64,000 nucleotides of DNA from assembly GCA_033182465.1 (NCBI GenBank), contig CP137318.1:2294001-2358000 (forward strand), given 5' to 3'. Source of the DNA: Sanghuangporus weigelae (Eukaryota > Basidiomycota > Agaricomycetes > Hymenochaetales > Hymenochaetaceae). The notes beneath the pieces were generated by a model. The model saw only the letters and a list, made by a program, of their open reading frames with translations, was not told the origin of the DNA and searched no databases. Positions 58,121 to 64,000 of this stretch are shown in pieces. Made by a program: the position numbers and the translations under genes. How positions within the stretch are numbered: position 1 is the stretch's first letter; each line of letters starts with the position of its first letter.

Positions 58121-60062
58121 ATGGCTTATCTCGAAGTCAAGAATGCGATTCCATCCGTCTCTCAACCTTCCTCTTTGATCCTCTTATCACAGGGCCAGAT
58201 ACCCGACTGGTGTGAGCAGGTAAATTATAGACTTTCAAGAAGTTTCTTATTCTAAAATAGTTCCGATTGAAGTACGCGCAGGAAGGATACAATGTCTTTC
58301 AACTTTCTTATCCGATACAGGAGGATACCTTGAAGCAGATCACAGCGAAGCTCAGTCAAGCAAAACAAGATTTCGCTATCATATCCTATGGATTTCCTGG
58401 GGAGGGCGCGGAAATATTCCGAAGCTCGGTACAGCTGCTCATTGATCTCGGATTAAAGGCGTGTATACATTATGCGCCTCTCCTGGACGACGGGAAATCT
58501 TTGCTTGTCGTTGACCTCGAGGGGAAATTTGTGCCGTGAGTGATAAGAAATAATGTTTCATATATTGAGGGATGCTGAACTACGAAAACCAAGTACTACT
58601 TTTCATATTCCATCAGCTCAAGAGAAACTCCATGCCTCCTTGCTTCCTCTGACGGATGTCTCAAATCTGCCATACAAGTTGAAACCGTCCCAATTCCCGC
58701 CAATATATGTTTATACATATCCACTCGTCCCGATTACCCCGGCGTTCCCGCTTCTGACGACAGCTCCCGCCTCCGTTGTTCCAGGCAAGACCAGAGTGGT
58801 CGATCCGCATGTATTATCTGCAACCAATCTTTCGTATTCGAAGACTCTGGAGCTTCTGCGAAGAGAAATAGGTCCTAGGTTTGATCTAGAAAAGATCTGG
58901 GGCGAGCACATATACTATGTGAGTGTCTACAAACCTTTCCAGCATTCTGCCGAGTAGACAGATGTATCTTGCAGGAATTTTCCATTAGGGATGCGCTGAG
59001 TGAGTCGTATCATACGCTACAACTTTCCGACCTTCCCTACCTAACGAGATGAGAATAGAGACAATGTCCACAATGGTCAGTGCACAGACGCTTGTTGCAG
59101 GCAGTCTAATGTCTCAATCGTGGTCTTCAAGGTGAAGGTACCATACGTGAATCACATTCCGACGCTGGTGAGCAGACAGACAGCTTCCCGACCGCATGTT
59201 ATTCACCAAAGCTTATAGACAGGCGGTGTCGGTTACGATGAGCTGGCTCGGTTTTATAAATACCACTTTACTGCGGATACGGTGGGTTCCGCGAGCTTCG
59301 GCGTCATGATCTCCGCGGTCTTACGTCCGTCAGGTTACTCCACCGGACTCGGAAATGATAACGGTCTCGAGAACCAGTATGTTGAACTTCGTTTCTAAGC
59401 TTGAGCGATGGGTTGATGCAGAATATCGTAGTTGGAGCCGATCGAATTATTGACGAGATGATCTTCAAGTGCACTCACACTACAGTAAGCAGACAGTGTG
59501 GCATCCTGATGAGATCCTCTATAACCATGAACAACGGTGCAGATGATTGACTATTTCCTTCCGGGAATCGAGGTATGCAAACAACAAATTACACTGTCCT
59601 GTTAGAGTGCAGGTAAGAGTACATGAATTACTTTCCATAGCCAACAGGGAAGCCGCTTGAATTAGCAGTTGTCGGGGTCATAGCCTTCAGAGGTGATAAA
59701 CTCTGCTTCGAGTAAGTAATAATATTTACGATCACGCGCAGCAGACTATTGATCTAGACCTCCATGTTCCGCACAGGCACATGCAAGTTAATCATTATCT
59801 TCCATCGCCCCAAAGCTATTTACATAACATTTTGCTACTACAGATACTGGGACCAGGCATCGGCACTAGTTCAGGTAAGAACGCTATGCCGATTAGCAGA
59901 CGATGGCAACCTGAGAGACGTTTCCAGCTCGGTCTTCTGGATCCGGATAAGCTCCCAGTAGCCGGCAAGGAAGTAGCGCAAAAGGTTCTCGATCCTTACG
60001 GTCGACCGAGCAATAATCTTATGGCCAGGTGGAGGGAAAGCGAAGGAAAGAGCATCGAGTAA
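58121..60062 (+). CDS. dienelactone hydrolase/SnoaL-like domain protein
   Basis: Fungal protein with an N-terminal half resembling dienelactone hydrolase (alpha/beta type) and a C-terminal SnoaL-like ester-cyclase fold; the reaction is unknown. The start is MAYLEVKNAIPSVSQPSSLI at 58121. Next come FRLKYAQEGYNVFQLSYP, FAIISYGFPGEGAEIF and IHYAPLLDDGKSLLVVDLEG. The C-terminal half has VPYVNHIPTLTGGVGYDELA, RFYKYHF, ADRIIDEMIFKCTHT, DYFLPGIEPTGKPLELAVVG, HIYWDQASALVQ and LGLLDPDKLPVAGKE. No clear nucleophile elbow is seen in the first half. The HIYWDQ join requires a GC donor (59783). It ends KSIE at 60062. About 480 aa. Confidence 0.82.
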
Positions 60063-60298
60063 AGACTGGCAGTTACTTGAAAACGGCTGCCTTTTGAGTG
60101 AGAAGCACCATGTTTGATTTTGCAAAATTTATGTACTAGTGCTACTGTCTTGGCGTTAAATTGATATTAAAGCAGTGTGAAGCGTAGTGAGTGCGTGCAC
60201 AGCATTTGCTGCGCAGTTGTTTGTTTCCATCAATTCAATTCAAAAGCAACTCGTTGCCTCCGTCGACTATCTCTGCTCCTCCACCTCATCTCCAAATA

Positions 60299-62546
60299 AT
60301 GGATTCGCCACAGCAAAGGCGGGTCAATTTCAATGACCATACCGATAGCTACTCGACCTATACGCCACCAAAATATGACCCTTACGATTCCAATGCTCAG
60401 TCCAGGGCGGACGTCGTCTCCGTAGCACCCTCGCACACGACATCTGGCTTCCTCGCGCATGACAGTCCTACAGTCGCGAAGTCCGGCCCCTTTGGCGAGA
60501 GCGAAGCTCCAGAGGCAGCCCGCTCATATTTGTCGGATCCTTCGATCTATTCGCAAGGTGGCTTGGAGAGGCGAGCATCAGGCGCTAGTACGCTTCACAC
60601 GAGCTACGTGCCTCCGGGCAAAGATTCACTAGTCGACGTCGATGGAGGATACGCATATTCGGACCGCGTAAAGGGGCTTCGAGCGGATGACGACGCTTCC
60701 CTGGTGCACAATGCGGCTGACATGGGCAGTGCAGGTCAACCACGAGGGATGGGTGATCTAGGTAAATAATTTAAACTTTTCCTAAGTAAGATTGATTTGA
60801 GTTACTTTTTCTTTCACAGAATATCAGGATCCGTACAACAAGGATGGTGAATACAACGCCTTGCCTGCAAAGAAGGAATCTCCACTTGCACGTTTTCTCG
60901 GGTATGTTCATTCAGCACGCAAGTCCCATGAAGCTCACATTCATCTTGTCCACAGCGGAATATATCCATTGGAACAGCGCATAGAGAATAAGAAGCGCGG
61001 CATTGGACGACAACGCTATCCTGTTCTTGGTATGCCAAATGTTACGTCTGATCGATCTGCTACTTACTTTGTGGCGGTAGTATGGGCGTTGACGCTGACC
61101 ATGACGGCAGTTCTAATCTACGAGCTTGTCAAGAACAGTCAGGAGCAAGGAACTCCCGTTTCCTTCAAGGTAGGTAGACTTACTGATAGTCCTCTTCCCC
61201 TTTACTGACGCGTGTTACATTCCTCTCTCAGCCTGTTGTCAACCCAATGCTCGGCCCTTCAGAATCAGCTCTTATTTTTGTTGGCGCTCGTTTCCCGCCT
61301 TGTATGAAAGATGTGCCGGATGTACCTGTCACGCTCGATCTTCCTTGTATGTTCTTCTCCCAGTATTCATTTATCTCCATGCATGCTGAAAGGACGTGTC
61401 CAGGCATGAATGATACTGCCAATCCACCGGATCGCGTTTGTCCTATTTCTGATCTGTGTGGGTTTGGAGGTATACCGTCTGGCGGAGAGCCAAATCAGTG
61501 GTTCCGGTTCGTTCCTCTGGCATATAGTCTTGCTTTGAACTGTCTGACGCAGCGTTCAGCTTCATCACGCCCATATTCTTACACGCTGGAATAATTCATT
61601 TCGGACTGAATATGATCGCGCAATGGTTCGTGTCAGGTCAATTGGAACGAGACATGGGTTCGTTTGGATTTTTCCTGGTCTACTTCGCCGCTGGTATCTT
61701 TGGGTATGGGTATTGATCGTTTGCCTTTTGAGGATGTACTGAGGATTATGTCTTGTAGGAATGTATTGGGCGGGAATTTTGCACTCGTCGGTGTGCCCTC
61801 CGTCGGTGCTAGCGGCGCCATTTTCGGGACTGTTGCTGTAGGTTCTTTCTTTCTAAGCTATCTAAATGAGTACTGAAGCCAAGCGTTAAGGTAAACTGGG
61901 TAGATCTGTTCGCTCATTGGAAATATCACTATAGACCAAAGACAAAAGTATGTTTGCATGGTTACTTCGAGGATAATTTATTTTGCTGACGCCATCGGGA
62001 TTATACAGCTCATCTACATGACTATTGAATTGATTCTCGGTATCGGCATGGGTTTCATTCCTTACGTCGACAACTTTGCACATCTCGGAGGCATGCTGAT
62101 GGGTCTACTCGTGGGCTTGGTGTTCTACCCAGTCATTAGTGAAACAAAGCGTCATAGGCTAATCACTTGGGGATTCCGACTCGCGGCGTTACCCTTGATC
62201 ATCGTGCTGTTTGTTGTCCTCACCAAGAACTTCTATACGGATGATCCTTCAGCTTGTACGTTCAGACTCTCTTTTACTCTTGGATCTGCACTGACGCTTT
62301 CTTTCAGCTTGCAGTTGGTGTAGATGTAAGCAGACTTATATGTCTTCTTGCAATGATTTTCTGACAATTCTTTCCAGATCTGTCATGTATCCCGATGAGT
62401 TCAAACAACTATTGCAAAGGGTAAGTCACATGAATGCAGTCATGTATTTTGTGGGATGCTAACGGGAGTGTAATAGCACGGGTATCACAATGACAACCAC
62501 CACCACCACCTCAAGTGGCACGACAGTTACAACTAGCAGCTTGTAA
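60299..62546 (+). CDS. rhomboid-family intramembrane serine protease
   Basis: Membrane protease of the rhomboid family. The start is MDSPQQRRVNFNDHTDSY at 60299. A cytosolic disordered N-terminus of about 200 residues precedes the first membrane helix (TYFVAVVWALTLTMTAVLIY). A Cys-rich lumenal loop contains RVCPISDLCGFGG. The protease core is FITPIFLHAGIIHFGLNMIA with His/Asn, VGVPSVGASGAIFG with the catalytic Ser in GASG, and VDNFAHLGGMLMGLLVGLVF with the catalytic His. The tail CSWCRYLSCIP then NNYCKGTGITMTTTTTTSS is typical of fungal members. Catalytic residues are intact. About 560 aa over roughly ten exons. Confidence 0.93.
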
Positions 62547-62871
62547 ACCTTGGCCGCGCTTTCTTCATCTTTATTGTATACCAAACACCGATCTTGAAAA
62601 GCTTGCCTCTGTTTTGCTCCGTTTTGCTATTCCCGCGTCTTCATTCAGCATCTTTTCGTCATCACGGACTCTTGTGGATTCTTTTCGATGCAGTCTTCGC
62701 ACGAACTTTGTGTTTCTTTATGTACTGACTCTCGTCGCCATGCGCGGAGGAGACTATTAGTATTATAGATGGGTGCAAGCATTTCCGCCTTTATAATCAA
62801 TATGCATTGTCGGACTTACAAAAATGCTATTCAATGTGATAATAGCAACGTGATCAACATTATTTTCACGG
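62547..62871. other. convergent 3' region, rhomboid and Mediator genes
   Basis: 325 bp between two converging stop codons. No gene or marked structure recognised. Confidence 0.55.
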
Positions 62872-64000
62872 TCAGGGTTTGCTTGACCACAGGCCGCCGC
62901 AGACACAATGCGTTTGCCAGGTTCTCTCCCACGTCGCCCATCGAATGGACGAATGACCCTGGGCAACATTCATCTTAGCACCGATCTCCGATTTCCCGTC
63001 ACATCTCAAACACTGTAGCGTCTGGTTTTGTCCCGTAAGGTATCCCTTCGTGATTATGTCGCGGTCATGCGTCTTCCCGGATGAGCTCATGGATAGGCCC
63101 AGTATGCCGTCCACGAGATCAGTGGGTTTGATGAACAGAGCCAGCTTGTCCACCACCTTCGCATCCATGAGTTTGGAGACAATCTTCTGCAGTAACGATG
63201 AATATTGAGCTGGAGGTTTCAAAGACACCAGAGCACGGCGAGCGATATCTGGAGAATGCTCTACCATGCCTACGGTTGGTACGATGTTCCGTTCGAATAA
63301 AAATGCCGACTAACCTGCATTCATCTTTACTTCTGATTTGATCTCCGACAGAACTTTGTCCAGAGCTTCCAGATCGACAGGGGACGAGTCTACACAATCA
63401 ATGAGGATTTCTCTCGCCACTTGCAAGTGTTCTTCTGCCCTCATCTTCGACCCGAGGAATCCACGGAACCGGCGCACGTGCTGTACAAACCTGTGCAACG
63501 TCCCCAGCATGTATGGATGAACAAGATGAAGAAGCGAACTACTCAGATGGACGGAAGAAGCCTGGCCTACCGAGTCACAATGATCACGCAGTTGTTGATT
63601 GATATAATCGCTCCACGTACCATTTGGAAACTCAGTTCGTTTGCTACCATCAACAAAGTCACTGAAGCCTTCCGCAAGACTGACCTCGCTGGCAAATTCA
63701 ACACAATCCTTGAGCAAGTTCTCAAGGAACTCCTCCATAAAATAGCCGCACAGAGCAGTCAGATACCAGATTGCGTCTGCATCGGTGAGAACTTCAGCCT
63801 TCTCCATAATGATTGGTTAACTCACCAGGATCATAACCAGCAGTACCGAAAGTTTCTTCCCATACAACACTGCAAGCTGATAAAGAGCATACTTCCAGGC
63901 CGGTCTGATAACGAGAGATCAAATCGCCAGTTTCAGCATCGGACCTTGCGAATAGACTCCTTTTCCTGCAGCGAACTATCAAATAAGTGATGGATAACTC
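62872..64000 (-). CDS. Mediator complex subunit 16-like, 5' part beyond window
   Basis: C-terminal part of a Med16/Sin4-type tail-module subunit of Mediator. From the right edge: RYQTGLEVCSLSACSVVWEE, then VLTDADAIWYLTALCGYFME, HPYMLGTLHRFVQHVRRFRG, VSLKPPAQYSSLLQKIVSKL and FIKPTDLVDGILGLSM. The end is TLQCLRCDGKSEIG, then HSSIRWATWERTWQTHCVCG and GLWSSKP. The closing C..C / H..C..C zinc-like block and W..WE motif are typical of the Med16 C-terminus. The start codon lies past base 64000. Introns near 63300 and 63800 are short. Confidence 0.85.

Noticed and set aside
1-64000. Biosynthetic gene cluster, CRISPR array, prophage or viral insertion
   Set aside because: Genes are mixed housekeeping genes with normal fungal introns; no polyketide, peptide or terpene core enzyme, no spaced repeats and no viral genes were seen.

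Overview
This window comes from a filamentous basidiomycete, most likely an agaricomycete. Genes are packed about one per 1.9 kb on both strands. Almost every gene is cut by several introns of about 50 to 65 nt with GT..AG borders. The encoded proteins are fungal: Zn2Cys6 regulators with a fungal transcription-factor domain, Con-6 proteins, MMM1, a BCK1-type kinase and septin. No rRNA, tRNA, CRISPR array, origin or autonomous transposon was recognised. Intron borders were found by eye from splice sites, reading frame and family motifs, so exon detail is inference unless coordinates are stated.

Layout. 1-9 kb: 3' part of a Zn2Cys6 regulator (-), importin alpha (-), LSM5 (+), mitochondrial ribosomal protein bS16m (+), an acyl-CoA-binding ankyrin protein (-) and the succinyl-CoA ligase alpha subunit (-). 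9-19 kb: MTR10-type importin (-), YTH1/CPSF30 (+), a zinc alcohol dehydrogenase pseudogene (+) and a second Zn2Cys6 regulator (-). 19-27 kb: a YjbQ-family protein (-), a tubulin-tyrosine-ligase-like protein (-), MMM1 (+), RPB8 (+), a Con-6 gene with a decayed or diverged Con-6 neighbour (-), and a 130-bp MITE-like element. 27-41 kb: INCENP (+), a TPR protein with a ruined MYND finger (-), septin (-), an unknown basic protein (-), nitrilase (-), a CZIB/C1orf123-like zinc protein (+) and an IQ-motif protein (-). 41-64 kb: BCK1-like MAPKKK (-), GID8 (-), RRP15 (-), an ankyrin-DIL protein (+), GPI1/PIG-Q (+), Sae2/Ctp1/CtIP (-), Mis14/Nsl1 (+), a dienelactone-hydrolase/SnoaL-like protein (+), a rhomboid protease (+) and partial Mediator subunit 16 (-).

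Most genes are conserved housekeeping genes (nuclear transport, RNA processing, chromosome segregation, cell-wall signalling, GPI anchors, transcription) and do not form one pathway or a biosynthetic cluster. I found no convincing new multi-gene system. The best novel signals concern gene structure and decay. They include a 5-nt microexon inside a Zn2Cys6 DNA-binding domain, which a paralogue 16 kb away suggests arose by intron gain, and 6-nt and 12-nt microexons in the YjbQ gene. At least four introns appear to use GC donors. An alcohol dehydrogenase is broken by a pentanucleotide expansion. A MYND finger is lost through three single-base changes. A MITE-like element lies upstream of the Con-6 gene.
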